DNA of 64,000 nt from a bacterium (lineage in GTDB: Bacteria; Actinomycetota; Acidimicrobiia; Acidimicrobiales; Bin134): NCBI GenBank assembly GCA_026708015.1, contig JAPOVT010000023.1, forward strand, positions 1 to 64,000. Reading direction: 5' to 3'. Under the pieces are notes generated by a model. It was not told the origin of the DNA. It did not search any database and saw nothing but the letters and a program-made list of their open reading frames with translations. The translations under genes and the position numbers were made by a program. Below are positions 1 through 9,192 of this stretch, in pieces (the stretch's first letter is position 1; each line of letters begins with the position of its first letter).

Positions 1-176
1 GACCACATCAAATGAAAACCATCACGACCGGTTACACAAAAAAACTGACAGACCCTAATCAGCACAATGCGGAACAGCGTCTTGACTCGACTGAGTCCCG
101 CTTCTGGATAATCCACATCCAGCCGTGCCGGGTAGCTGTCGCCGATACCGCTTGTAATTGCTTGGCTGTCAGACAT
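1..176 (-). CDS. DUF4389-like protein, N-terminal part, runs off window edge
   Basis: Read on the minus strand from an ATG at 176, preceded by a strong AGGAGG ribosome site. The first ~40 residues contain YPARLDVDYPE and LSRVKTLFRIVL, which resemble the start of DUF4389 membrane proteins of unknown function. In that family a hydrophobic helix beginning with an IPH-like motif follows. Here the frame instead continues with polar and aromatic residues after a run of seven T, so the gene may be broken by an indel or substitution. It stays open to the window edge. Its 5' end faces livF about 40 bases away on the same strand. Function unknown. Confidence 0.45.
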   Translation of the reverse strand, partial: MSDSQAITSGIGDSYPARLDVDYPEAGLSRVKTLFRIVLIRVCQFFCVTGRDGFHLMW

Positions 177-213
177 GTCTTCCTCCTACTGCCTTCGCCG
201 ATTAGGAACAATC

Positions 214-1014
214 CTACTGCTCAGCAGTGCCTAGGTAGGAGGCTTGTAGGTCGGGGTGGGCTAGGAGGTTCTCTGCGGTGTCGTCGAGCACGACCCGTCC
301 GGTTTGCAGCACCCACCCTCGGTCGGCGATGGACAGGGCCATGTTGGCGTTCTGCTCCACCATAAACACGGTCAGCCCGGCTTGGTGGATCTGCTGGATT
401 AGCTCGAAGTTCTGCTGCACCAGGGCGGGGGCCAAGCCCATCGAGGGCTCGTCCATCAACAGCACCCTCGGATTGGCCATCAGGGCCCGTCCGATGGCCA
501 CCATCTGCTGCTCGCCCCCCGACAGCGTTCCCGACTTCTGGTTGAGCCGCTCCTTGACCCGGGGAAACAGCTCGAACACCCGTTCCAGGTCGGCCGCAAT
601 CTGATCGGAATCGGTGCGCAGGTAGGCGCCGAGATCGAGGTTCTCGCGCACGGTCAGGCGCTTGAACAGCCGGCGGTTCTCCGGGACCATCGTTACTCCC
701 ATCGCCACCCGCTCCCGAGTGGGCTGATGGGTCACCACCTGTCCGTTGACCTTCACGTCGCCGGTAGTGGGCTTCACCATGCCGAGGATGGTCCGCAATG
801 TGGTCGACTTGCCGCTGGCGTTGCCGCCCAGCAGGCACACCAGCTCGCCGGAGTAGATGGCCAGATCCACATCCTTGAGGATGTGGACGGCCCCGTAATG
901 GGTGTTCACTCTTCGGAGCTCAAGCACAGGCTCGGATTGGACGGATACAGGCTGACCCGGAGTCGGGGAGTTGGTGTCGGGCGTGTCGGAGCTCATCGAC
1001 TGCTCAACTCCCAT
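214..1014 (-). CDS. livF: Branched-chain amino acid ABC transporter, ATP-binding protein LivF
   Basis: Cytoplasmic ATPase of a hydrophobic amino acid uptake (HAAT family) importer. Walker A is GGNASGKST, the signature is LSGGEQQ and Walker B is VLLMDEP, in the expected order over about 240 residues. A Pro/Ser/Thr-rich N-terminal extension of roughly 25 residues precedes the ABC domain. ATG at 1014 overlaps the end of livG by 11 bases; an in-frame ATG at 996 would leave a 7-base gap, so the start is ambiguous. It is the last gene of the liv operon. The actual substrate cannot be told from sequence; HAAT systems also carry amides and urea. Confidence 0.93.
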   Translation of the reverse strand: MGVEQSMSSDTPDTNSPTPGQPVSVQSEPVLELRRVNTHYGAVHILKDVDLAIYSGELVCLLGGNASGKSTTLRTILGMVKPTTGDVKVNGQVVTHQPTRERVAMGVTMVPENRRLFKRLTVRENLDLGAYLRTDSDQIAADLERVFELFPRVKERLNQKSGTLSGGEQQMVAIGRALMANPRVLLMDEPSMGLAPALVQQNFELIQQIHQAGLTVFMVEQNANMALSIADRGWVLQTGRVVLDDTAENLLAHPDLQASYLGTAEQ

Positions 1015-1795
1015 CGGCCGATTGGCCCAGATAGGCCTCGATCACCTGCGGGTTGGCCGACACCTCGGCGTAGGTGCCCCGGGCGATGGCCTCGCCGTGG
1101 TCCAGCACCACCACCCGGTCGGAGATGTCCCGCACCACCGACATGTCGTGCTCGATGAGCACGATTGTGTAGCCCATCTCGTCGCGGAGCTTGCCGATGA
1201 GCTGGGTCAGCTCGGCCGATTCCACCGGGTTCATGCCCGCCACTGGCTCGTCCAACAAGATCAGCTTGGGGCTGGTGGCCATGGCCCGGGCGATCTCCAG
1301 GCGGCGGCGGTTGGCATACGACAGAACCGAAGCCGGCTGGTCGAATCGGTAGCCGGTGAGCCGGGTGCCGAAGAAGCCCAGCACCTCTTTGCCCCGGGCC
1401 CTCACCTGCTCTTCCTCGGTGCGGAAACGGCGTGTTTGGAGTAGGGCGTCAAGCATCCGCTGGCGGGTGCGGCAATGCTGGGACACCATTACGTTCTCCA
1501 GCACCGTCATGTTGGCAAACAACCGCACGTTCTGGAAAGTGCGGGCGATGCCCCGGGAGGTGATCTTGTTGGGGTCGAGCCCCAGCAGCGACCGGCCTTC
1601 GAAAGCGATCTGCCCTTCGGTGGGCTTCACCATCCCGCTGATGGCGTTGAAGAAGGTGGTCTTGCCTGCCCCGTTGGGGCCAATCACCGCCACGATCTCG
1701 CCCTCATCCACGGTGAAGTCCAAATCGTTGATGGCGTGCAGGCCACCGAACACCACGTGCAGCCCGGTGATCTTCAGCATCGGCTGAGAGCTCAT
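1004..1795 (-). CDS. livG: Branched-chain amino acid ABC transporter, ATP-binding protein LivG
   Basis: Second ATPase of the importer, 263 residues. Walker A GPNGAGKTT, Walker B LILLDEP, and the LivG-type PVAGMNPVE following it are all present. The ABC signature reads LSYANRRRLEIARA, where LivG proteins usually have LSYGDQRRLEIARA; the glycine of the signature is replaced by alanine. The start is ATG 1795, because it overlaps the livM stop by four bases (ATGA) and the open frame upstream of it is only a shadow of livM. Works with LivF, LivH and LivM at the inner face of the membrane. Confidence 0.93.
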   Translation of the reverse strand: MSSQPMLKITGLHVVFGGLHAINDLDFTVDEGEIVAVIGPNGAGKTTFFNAISGMVKPTEGQIAFEGRSLLGLDPNKITSRGIARTFQNVRLFANMTVLENVMVSQHCRTRQRMLDALLQTRRFRTEEEQVRARGKEVLGFFGTRLTGYRFDQPASVLSYANRRRLEIARAMATSPKLILLDEPVAGMNPVESAELTQLIGKLRDEMGYTIVLIEHDMSVVRDISDRVVVLDHGEAIARGTYAEVSANPQVIEAYLGQSADGS

Positions 1796-3690
1796 GGCTT
1801 CTCGCCTTCTGAGCGGTCTCCGCCACCGCCGCCGGTGGCATCGTCGGCTTCGGCTTGGGCCCGCAGCCAGGCATCCTGATTCATCTCGTCGATGTGCAGC
1901 CCCCGGGTCCTTCGAACGCTGGGTATCAGGCCCTCGGACCGTTGAAGCATCATCCACACCAGCAACGCGCCGTAGATCAAGATCTTGTACTCGGCGAACT
2001 CCTGAAGGAGCCCCGGTTGGTTGGGTCCGCCCAAGACGCCGATGAGCACAACAGCGCCAGCGATGACGCCGGGGATGTTGCCCATGCCCCCGAAGATCAC
2101 CACCACCAGAATCACGATCGACACGATGATGGCGAAGCTGTGGGGGAAGACCGACCCCACTTTGGCCGACAAGATGGCACCGCTGAACGACCCCAGCACG
2201 GCGCCGGTGACGAACGCCATGAGCTTGGCGCTCACCGTGTCCACCCCCATGACCTCGGCCACGGTCTCGTCCTCCCGGACAGCCATCCAGGCTCGGCCGA
2301 TGCGGGAGTTCTCCAGCCGCCACGAAACGTAAATGGCGATGGCGCAGAAGAACAGCACTAGATACAGCACCGACCGAGGTTCGAACCCCCGCACTGTGGT
2401 CAGTCCTAACACCTCCACACCGGGAATATTGGTGATCCCCTGGGCACCGTTGAATGTTCCCGATAGCCAGTCGGACAGGAGCAGAATTCGGATGATTTCG
2501 CCGAATCCCAGTGTGACCACGGCCAGATAGTCGCCCCGCATTCGGATCACCGGCGCGCCGATGAACAGCCCCACCAGCCCGGCCAACAGCATGGCGATGA
2601 ACAGGGCGCCGAACCACGGCATCTCGGGGCTGAACCGGGGTGATCCGGGTGAGGTGAGCACGGCCACGCTGTAGCCGCCCACTGCGAAGAAGGCCACGTA
2701 GCCCAAATCGAGGATCCCGGCCAGCCCCACGATGATGTTGAGCCCCAGCGCCAACAGGATGAACAGTCCCACGTTGGCCAGCAGTTCATTGGTGAGCCGC
2801 CCCAAGAACAGCGGGAGCACCACGACAGCGGCGATGACGAGGGCATAGCCCAGCAGCCGTCTAGAAATCAACCGCCGCCATAGCGCTTGACTCCTGTCGG
2901 ATTCACCGGATGCGGCTGGGCTCTGTCGCCTGCCAACCAACTCAGCCCGCATGAGGGAAGCCCGATAAGCCGAGATCCCGCTCACTACCGCGACGGCGGC
3001 CACGGCCACGACGATGGCTGCGGGGTAGGTGAGGCCGCGTTTGGGTCCATAAAGCCAGTCGGACACCGCCTCGATATGGAAGCCCTGGGACAAATCCGTG
3101 ATCACGCTCTCCAGCACCGCCGCCCCGAACACCGTCAATCCCACGGTCACTGCCGTTCGGGCGATTCTGGTGCTGGCCCAGTGCATTCCCCCGCCCAGCG
3201 CCCCGGTGGCCGCCCCGATGAGGGGCCAGATGACCGCGCCCAGCCACACCGACTCCTCGAACAGCAAGATCGCCAGAAGCTGGGGACTCCAGTTCACCAG
3301 CGGGTCGCGGATGTCCAAGTGGGTGATCCCCACCACCAAGAGGGTGAGTCCGGCGTTGCCCAATAGCCCGGTGATCGCCCCGGCCAAAACGTCACGTCCA
3401 CCCCTGGCGTACGCCGTCATCCCCTCCAGCACCTGCTCGCGGCCAACCCAGTAGCTCACCACCAGCGGCAGCCATATCAGCGACAGATAGCCGAGGCTCA
3501 GGATCGGGTCGATCAGCAGACGCCGGTCGAAGTTCACCGGCATGCCGCTGAGGGCGATGAACACCTGCCCCAGCGCCAATATGGCCCCCGCCCGCACCAG
3601 CTTCTGCCAGTCTTGGTCCAGCAGTCGCCGACGGCTGGCGGCATCCGTCGTTGCACCCTGGGTGGCGGGGAATTCCCCGGTCACGGTCAT
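1792..3690 (-). CDS. livM: Branched-chain amino acid ABC transporter permease LivM with long N-terminal membrane extension
   Basis: The C-terminal part, from about residue 275, is a standard LivM permease: LALGLNIIVGLAGILDLGYV, the RGDYLAVVTLGFGEI motif and a final GNIPGVIAGAVVLIGVLG segment. The protein is 632 residues, well above the usual 300-430. The first ~270 residues contain several extra hydrophobic segments (for example around residues 20-60, 100-130 and 165-195) that I cannot assign to a family. The frame is continuous across both parts with no second ribosome site visible, so it reads as one polypeptide. It overlaps livH by four bases at its start and livG by four at its end. Confidence 0.88.
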   Translation of the reverse strand: MTVTGEFPATQGATTDAASRRRLLDQDWQKLVRAGAILALGQVFIALSGMPVNFDRRLLIDPILSLGYLSLIWLPLVVSYWVGREQVLEGMTAYARGGRDVLAGAITGLLGNAGLTLLVVGITHLDIRDPLVNWSPQLLAILLFEESVWLGAVIWPLIGAATGALGGGMHWASTRIARTAVTVGLTVFGAAVLESVITDLSQGFHIEAVSDWLYGPKRGLTYPAAIVVAVAAVAVVSGISAYRASLMRAELVGRRQSPAASGESDRSQALWRRLISRRLLGYALVIAAVVVLPLFLGRLTNELLANVGLFILLALGLNIIVGLAGILDLGYVAFFAVGGYSVAVLTSPGSPRFSPEMPWFGALFIAMLLAGLVGLFIGAPVIRMRGDYLAVVTLGFGEIIRILLLSDWLSGTFNGAQGITNIPGVEVLGLTTVRGFEPRSVLYLVLFFCAIAIYVSWRLENSRIGRAWMAVREDETVAEVMGVDTVSAKLMAFVTGAVLGSFSGAILSAKVGSVFPHSFAIIVSIVILVVVIFGGMGNIPGVIAGAVVLIGVLGGPNQPGLLQEFAEYKILIYGALLVWMMLQRSEGLIPSVRRTRGLHIDEMNQDAWLRAQAEADDATGGGGGDRSEGEKP

Positions 3691-4790
3691 GTCCGCTCCT
3701 CAGAGGGGAGCCGCTCGCCGAAGATGCCGCTGGGCCGCACCAACAACACGATGATGAGCACGGCGAAGGCTACGGCGTCGCGCAGCTGTGAAGGCCCGCT
3801 CACCCCCAGAGGCTCCAGGATCATCAGCGGACCCAGTGATTCGGCCACCCCGATGGTGAGGCCCCCGGCCATCGACCCTCCGATGTTGCCGATCCCGCCT
3901 ACCACTGCGGCGCTGAATGCCTTGATACCGGGCAAGAATCCCGCGGTATGGAGCACGCTGTTGAACAACAGCCCCCACAAAATGCCTGCCACCCCGGCCA
4001 TGGCCCCGCCGACGGCAAACGTCTTCACGATGATGCGGTTCACGTCGATGCCCATGAGTGAGGCAATCTCAGCGTCTTCAGCCACCGCTCGCATGGCCTT
4101 GCCGGTTTTGGTCCGCTCCACCAAATACCACAGCCCGACCATGGTCACAGCAGCCACCGCCAGCACCAGGATCCGGGTGCCTTGGATCTCCAGAAACGTC
4201 CGCTTCTCGGTGAGCCACTCGGGCATCCTTGGATACGACTTCGTACCCGGCCCCAGCAAGACCAGGATGAAGTTCTGGAGGAAGAACGACACCCCGATCG
4301 ACGTAATGAGCGGAATGAGCCGGGGTTTGCCCCGCAAGGGGCGGTAGGCCACCCGCTCCATGATCATCGCGGTGACCATGCAAACCACCATGGAGAGAAA
4401 CACCACCAACAGCAGGCAGAGAACGAAGTTGCTCTCCCAGGCGCCTGCTTCAGCCAGTTTGCTGGAGGTGACCGCCCCGGTTACCGCACCGATCATGAAG
4501 ACTTCGCCATGGGCGAAGTTGATGAACCCCAGCACCCCGTACACCATCGAATAGCCCAGCGCGATCAGCCCGTACATGGCCCCTTGGGCCAGTCCGGCCA
4601 CCACCAGATCCCGAAACTGCCTACCGGTCAGGTTGAGGGCATCGGGGTTGACCCATCGGGCAAACGGGTTGTTGGCGTCGATGGCCTGGGCAATGAACGC
4701 CAGCAGGCCCGCGCCGATGAGTGCCAGAGCGGCAATTCGAAGGAAGGTGAGGAACCAGTCGACCCGAGTGCGTTGTTTGGCGGTGCTCAT
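3687..4790 (-). CDS. livH: Branched-chain amino acid ABC transporter permease LivH
   Basis: Permease of 367 residues with the LivH core GLAQGAMYGLIALGYSMVYG, then INFAHGEVFMIGA and the terminal VVGGIGNIGGSMAGGL segment. An N-terminal transmembrane helix (about residues 14-32) precedes the core, making it somewhat longer than typical LivH. It pairs with LivM to form the channel. ATG at 4790 lies about 30 bases after the livK stop; its own stop overlaps the livM start (ATGA), consistent with one transcript from livK to livF. Confidence 0.92.
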   Translation of the reverse strand: MSTAKQRTRVDWFLTFLRIAALALIGAGLLAFIAQAIDANNPFARWVNPDALNLTGRQFRDLVVAGLAQGAMYGLIALGYSMVYGVLGFINFAHGEVFMIGAVTGAVTSSKLAEAGAWESNFVLCLLLVVFLSMVVCMVTAMIMERVAYRPLRGKPRLIPLITSIGVSFFLQNFILVLLGPGTKSYPRMPEWLTEKRTFLEIQGTRILVLAVAAVTMVGLWYLVERTKTGKAMRAVAEDAEIASLMGIDVNRIIVKTFAVGGAMAGVAGILWGLLFNSVLHTAGFLPGIKAFSAAVVGGIGNIGGSMAGGLTIGVAESLGPLMILEPLGVSGPSQLRDAVAFAVLIIVLLVRPSGIFGERLPSEERT

Positions 4791-4821
4791 CGCGCAGAGC
4801 GTCGACTACGACGCCGTTTCG

Positions 4822-6123
4822 CTAGGGATACGCGTAGACGACGTTGTTTTTGCTGGCCTCGATGTTGGCTGCGCTCTGGTGGAAGATCACGGTGATCTTC
4901 TGAGAGGCGCAGTCTCCGAACTCGTCGCAGTTCAGGGTTCCGGTGACTCCGTTGTAGCCGCTCACCGCATTGAGGTACTGGCGGACACCGGCCCGGTCGA
5001 TATGCAAGTCGCCGTCCTCCACCCAGGATGCGGCCGCGATGGCGTCCAACAGCAGCGTGGTGGCGTCGTAGGAATGGCCCCAGAATGCGGCTGACGGCAA
5101 CTCACCGTAAGCCGACTCATAGGCGTCCAAGATCTGATCGGCGTTGCGCCCGGTGCCCTGGTTCACATTGGTGCCGAAGCGCAGGTCGGGACCGGAGAAG
5201 TACATGCCCTCGGAGTCGGCCAGTTCCAGGAAACCGTCCACCAACATGCCGTCGGCGGCGAGCAACTGGGTACCTTCCAGGCCCGAGACAGTGGGGGCTT
5301 GGGCGGCCACGTGGTCGCCTTCAGGCGGGAAGATGGGAAAGAACAGCGCACCGGGCGATCCGGTGGCCAACTCGGTCAGGGCGGGCACCATATCGGTGTC
5401 GCCCTTGTTGATGCCGACGATACCGGTGGTCGTTCCTCCGATTTCCTCATAGGCGTTGCTGAAGGCCTGGGCTAGTCCCTGGGTATAGGGGTCGCCATCG
5501 TGCATGGCCGCCGCGGCGGAAATGCCGAGCTCTGAATACACGAAGTTGGCCATGGCCGCGCCCTGCACCAAGTCATTGTGAGCGGTGCGGTAGTAGCCCG
5601 CGTTGTAGCTCTCACCGGCGTTGCCCTCGAAGTCGGAGGTGAGGGCGGGAGAGGTGTTGGACGGCGAGATCATGACCATGCCCGCCTGGGTGACCAGGGG
5701 GGAGGCGGCAACCGCAGCGCCGCTGCAAGAGGTGCCGATCACGCCGATCACCTGCTCGTCGGCCACAATCGTCTGGGCCGCAGCCTGACCGCCCTCGGCA
5801 GAGCAGAGGTCGTCGAGGGGGGTGCCAAGGTCGACGGAGAAGCCTTGGATGTCGCCGTAGTCGGCGATGGCCAGCTCGACGCCTCGCTGGTTGGGCAGGC
5901 CGAGGAAGGCAACGGGGCCGCTGATGGCGTTGAGCGAGCGAATCTGGATGGACTCGCCCTCGGGGACGGTGACGACGCCGAGAGAGCCGTCGCCGACTTC
6001 GGGGGCAGCATCGTCGTTGCCGCAGCTTGCTGCCAGCAGCGAGAACACGGCCAGCAGGGCGACCACCACGGTGAAGGCCCTGCGAGAACCCATAGTTTTT
6101 CCGAGAATTTTGAGCCGATCCAT
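4822..6123 (-). CDS. livK: Branched-chain amino acid ABC transporter substrate-binding lipoprotein LivK
   Basis: Periplasmic-binding-fold type I protein of 433 residues. The start ATG 6123 is chosen because it has a GGAGGGG ribosome site and begins a lipoprotein signal: positively charged residues, hydrophobic VVVALLAVFSLLAASC, lipobox LAASC. The Leu/Ile/Val-binding fold is seen in LNAISGPVAFLGLPNQRGVE and GVIGTSCSGAAVAASPLV. It captures substrate outside the cell for LivHM/GF. It is the first gene of the operon, so a promoter is expected in 6124-6238, but I could not identify convincing -35/-10 elements there. Confidence 0.92.
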   Translation of the reverse strand: MDRLKILGKTMGSRRAFTVVVALLAVFSLLAASCGNDDAAPEVGDGSLGVVTVPEGESIQIRSLNAISGPVAFLGLPNQRGVELAIADYGDIQGFSVDLGTPLDDLCSAEGGQAAAQTIVADEQVIGVIGTSCSGAAVAASPLVTQAGMVMISPSNTSPALTSDFEGNAGESYNAGYYRTAHNDLVQGAAMANFVYSELGISAAAAMHDGDPYTQGLAQAFSNAYEEIGGTTTGIVGINKGDTDMVPALTELATGSPGALFFPIFPPEGDHVAAQAPTVSGLEGTQLLAADGMLVDGFLELADSEGMYFSGPDLRFGTNVNQGTGRNADQILDAYESAYGELPSAAFWGHSYDATTLLLDAIAAASWVEDGDLHIDRAGVRQYLNAVSGYNGVTGTLNCDEFGDCASQKITVIFHQSAANIEASKNNVVYAYP

Positions 6124-6238
6124 GACAGCCCCTCCTTGCCCTATGCCTTTTGACCTATAGCTACCACCAGCGTAAGCCCACCGCATACCTGAGGCAACAA
6201 AGGCATACAGAGCTGTATCCGACCGGCATCGCGCCCGG

Positions 6239-7423
6239 TCAGGTCACTAGATCGGGGCCGATGCCGTCGAAGCGGGGACGACCCACCAGCGCCAATGTGC
6301 GGTCGATGTCGGTGCGGTAGATGTCGAGCATGCGGGCCACTCCGGCCTCGCCGTCCACCGCCAGTCCCCAGAACCAGCTCCTTCCTCCCATCGCGGCCCG
6401 CGCGCCCAGGGCCCGGGCCTTCACCACATCGGCACCCCGCTGGCAGCCGCCGTCCACCAGCACCTCGGCCCGGTCGCCCACTGCTTCGGCGATCTGGGGA
6501 AGCACGGCGAAGGCCCCCGGTACCGAGTCCAATTGGCGACCGCCGTGGTTCGACACGATCACCCCGTCGGCCCCCCACCGCACGGCAGCCTCGGCGTCGG
6601 TCACAGTGGTCACCCCTTTGATGAGCAGCGGGCCGTCCCATTCCCGCCGCAACCAGGCCACGTCGTCCCAGGTGCGGGACGGGTCGGCCAGCTCCCGGTC
6701 CACGTAGGCCCCGATGGCGCTGGCGTCGTCACCGATGCCCAACTCCACCAGGCTGCCGAAGGTGATGTCGGGGCCGGTCACCAACTGGCGCAACCACCGC
6801 AGGCGGCGGGCGGTGTCCAGCGCGCTGTTCCAGCGGATGCGAGGGGGCAGCGACATGCCATTGCGCAGGTCGCGCTCCCGCTTGCCCACCACCGGCACGT
6901 CCACGGTCAGCACCAGTGCCTCGTAACCGGCGTCTCGGGCTCGGTTCACCAGCGATCGCACCACCTCGGGGCTCTTCCATAGGTAGAGCTGGAACCACCG
7001 CCGGCCGTTGGGGGCGGCAGCGGCGATGTCCTCCAGGGGGTAGCCCGATCCGGTACTCACCGCGTACACGGTGCCCGCGGCCGCCGCCGCACGGGCCGCG
7101 GCCAGCTCGCCCTCGCGGTGTACCAGCGTGGCCAAACCGGCGGGGGCCAGCAGAAACGGCAGCGACACCGGCTGGCCCAACACGGTGGTGGACAAATCCC
7201 GCTCGGCCACGTCCACCAGATAGCGCGGAGCCAGCTCCACCTTGTCAATGGCCGCCCGGTTGGCGGCGATGGTCAGCTCGCCCTCCGCGCCGCCCTCCAC
7301 GAAGTCGAACACCATCTTGGGGAGCCGCCGACGGGACTCCTCTCGGAAGTCGTCGTAGGTGTGCCACCGACTGGCCCCCTTGGGGGTTCGGGCCAGCATC
7401 CCGGGCAGGGAGCGCAGCTTCAC
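6239..7423 (-). CDS. FMN-dependent alpha-hydroxyacid oxidase/dehydrogenase (LldD/glycolate oxidase family)
   Basis: TIM-barrel flavoprotein of 394 residues. Family motifs: YRAAP-region equivalent LAPRYLVDV, FMN-binding LTVDVPVVGKRERDLR, the active-site SNHGGRQLD with catalytic histidine and arginine, and DGGCQRGADVVKA (usual form DGGVRRG). It oxidises a 2-hydroxy acid such as lactate, glycolate or mandelate; the substrate is not determined by these motifs. Its start overlaps the stop of the ketopantoate-reductase-like gene by four bases, so the two are co-transcribed and probably act in the same catabolic step chain. Confidence 0.88.
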   Translation of the reverse strand: MKLRSLPGMLARTPKGASRWHTYDDFREESRRRLPKMVFDFVEGGAEGELTIAANRAAIDKVELAPRYLVDVAERDLSTTVLGQPVSLPFLLAPAGLATLVHREGELAAARAAAAAGTVYAVSTGSGYPLEDIAAAAPNGRRWFQLYLWKSPEVVRSLVNRARDAGYEALVLTVDVPVVGKRERDLRNGMSLPPRIRWNSALDTARRLRWLRQLVTGPDITFGSLVELGIGDDASAIGAYVDRELADPSRTWDDVAWLRREWDGPLLIKGVTTVTDAEAAVRWGADGVIVSNHGGRQLDSVPGAFAVLPQIAEAVGDRAEVLVDGGCQRGADVVKARALGARAAMGGRSWFWGLAVDGEAGVARMLDIYRTDIDRTLALVGRPRFDGIGPDLVT

Positions 7424-8379
7424 GAGTTTGCTGACTCCCCGGGCATGGCCGCGGCCAGCAGCCGGGTTACGGCCAGCAGCGTGGGAACCTCAAGTCCGTG
7501 GCCGTCGGCGGTCTCCACCAGGTCGCCGAACACCGCCTGCACCTCGAAGGGCCGTCCCCGGTCGATGCTCTGCAAGATGGACACCCGCACCTCGGTCTCC
7601 CCGGCCGCCTCCATGTCCTCGCCCACGGCTTGGAGCCTCTGATGGGCTTTCGCCCGGCTCTCCTGGGTGAGCGCCCGAATCTGAAACGGGCCGTGGCCAT
7701 CGATCAGCTCTACTCCCTCCGCCGCGGCGATGGACGCCCCTTCGCAGGCCAGGTCATAGAACACGTCCCGGGTCTCGGGCATAAGGAAAATCCGGTGATA
7801 CACCAGCCGGGTCAGCCCCACCACCCCCATGGCGGCAGCGGCCAGCACCCCCTTGGACCACAGCGCCGGGGCGATGTCGTCGTGTACCTCCAGCTTGCGC
7901 CCGGGCAGGGCTTGGGCGATGGTCGCCGCCGTGCCCGGTTCTGTGGTGGGCAGGTCGCCCAGCAGGGTGGGGCCGTCAAAGGAGTGGAAGGCGTGGCCGG
8001 GCTCGCCCAGTGTGCCGCCCACCAGCGACACGCATCCCACCGCGGCAGAACCGAAGCGGGCCACCATCGGCTCCGCTTGGCGCACCCCGTTCTGTACCGA
8101 GAAGGCGGCTTGCGCGCTGCCCCGGTAGCCGCCCAGGAGATCTGCGTTGTTAAACGCCTTGCTGGCCAACAGCAGGATGTCGCAGTCGCCGGCATCGGTG
8201 GGATCGGAGACGGCCTTGACCGCCACCGGCGGCCGGCTGTCGATGCGCAGGCCGCTCCGGTTCACGGCATCGGCATGGGCCGGGCGGGCCACCAGGGTCA
8301 CCTCGGCCCCGGCCTCGGCGAACCACGCCCCGTACACCGATCCCAGCGCTCCGGCGCCCAGCACGACGACATTCGTCAT
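7420..8379 (-). CDS. Ketopantoate reductase-like NAD(P)-dependent dehydrogenase (PanE/ApbA family)
   Basis: The N-terminal Rossmann motif VVVLGAGALGSVYG opens the protein and the C-terminal ApbA helical domain contains LWSKGVLAAAAMG and the ending EVPTLLAVTRLLAA. The family reduces 2-oxo acids such as ketopantoate; many paralogues have other substrates. Three in-frame starts exist (GTG 8400, ATG 8394, ATG 8379). I chose 8379, three residues before the beta strand of the Rossmann fold. The upstream sequence repeats GTGCCCATGAC twice, an in-frame 15-base duplication of the start region. Its end overlaps the hydroxyacid oxidase by four bases, which argues for a linked catabolic role rather than pantothenate synthesis. 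Confidence 0.8.
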   Translation of the reverse strand: MTNVVVLGAGALGSVYGAWFAEAGAEVTLVARPAHADAVNRSGLRIDSRPPVAVKAVSDPTDAGDCDILLLASKAFNNADLLGGYRGSAQAAFSVQNGVRQAEPMVARFGSAAVGCVSLVGGTLGEPGHAFHSFDGPTLLGDLPTTEPGTAATIAQALPGRKLEVHDDIAPALWSKGVLAAAAMGVVGLTRLVYHRIFLMPETRDVFYDLACEGASIAAAEGVELIDGHGPFQIRALTQESRAKAHQRLQAVGEDMEAAGETEVRVSILQSIDRGRPFEVQAVFGDLVETADGHGLEVPTLLAVTRLLAAAMPGESANS

Positions 8380-8458
8380 GGGCACACTTGTCATGGGCAC
8401 ATTCGACGTTGGCAGACTCGTCGTTGGCTAGCTCTCATCTGTGCCATACCCTAGAGCC

Positions 8459-9145
8459 ATGACTGCTCCGGAGATTGTTCACGACATTGTGTTGGCCTGT
8501 CGAGCTCTCACCGTTCGAGGGTGCGACACCGGCATCGGCGGCCATGTCAGCGTGCGGGCCGACGGGGAGGACGCCTTTTGGATCAACGCCTTCGACCGGA
8601 CCCTGGGCGAGATCACCGCCGACGACGTGATGAAGCTCGACTACGACGGCAATCTGCTGGAGGGCAACCGGGAGGTGAGCCTGGGATTCGAGTTCCACGC
8701 CGGTGTGTACCAGAACCGCCGCGACGTCAATGCCATCGTCCACAGTCACGGCCGGTGGATCACCGCGTTGGCTTCGCTGGCCCGGCCGCTCAAGATGCGT
8801 CACAACCTGTGCTGCATCTTCCACGACGACCAGGTGTTGAGCCCCGACGACCGCTTCGAGTCCATCGGGCCGGCTATCGAGACCAACCACACCGTGATCA
8901 TTCCCTGGCACGGGGCCATCACCGTCGGGGCCACCCTGGCCCGGGCCGCGGCACTGCACGCTACCCTGGAAGACCAGGCCCAGCTCGACGTGACCCTCGA
9001 GCCCACCGACGCCCCCGAGATCCCCGAGCACCTGCGGCTCGGTCTGAAAAAGCTGGTGGACGACCAGGCCGGCTACCTGGAGCAGACCTGGACCCTCATG
9101 CGCCGCCAAGGCCGGCGCCACCTGGCTGCGCATCCCCAGGGTTGA
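8459..9145 (+). CDS. Class II aldolase/adducin family protein
   Basis: About 228 residues with the zinc-binding HSHGRW motif (near residue 99) and the later PWHGAITVG histidine, as in fuculose-phosphate aldolase-like and adducin-head proteins. The N-terminal DTGIGGHVSVRAD matches the glycine-rich phosphate/substrate loop (usually GNxS). It probably cleaves or decarboxylates a small oxo/hydroxy substrate. It is divergent from the ketopantoate-reductase-like gene, and the ~80 bases between carry both promoters. ATG 8459 is preferred over an upstream in-frame ATG at 8441, because the family alignment begins at the later residue. Confidence 0.85.
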   Translation: MTAPEIVHDIVLACRALTVRGCDTGIGGHVSVRADGEDAFWINAFDRTLGEITADDVMKLDYDGNLLEGNREVSLGFEFHAGVYQNRRDVNAIVHSHGRWITALASLARPLKMRHNLCCIFHDDQVLSPDDRFESIGPAIETNHTVIIPWHGAITVGATLARAAALHATLEDQAQLDVTLEPTDAPEIPEHLRLGLKKLVDDQAGYLEQTWTLMRRQGRRHLAAHPQG

Positions 9146-9192
9146 AGAAGGGTGCTGGCCAAAGTCCCCACCGGCTAGGGGACTAGGCGCAG

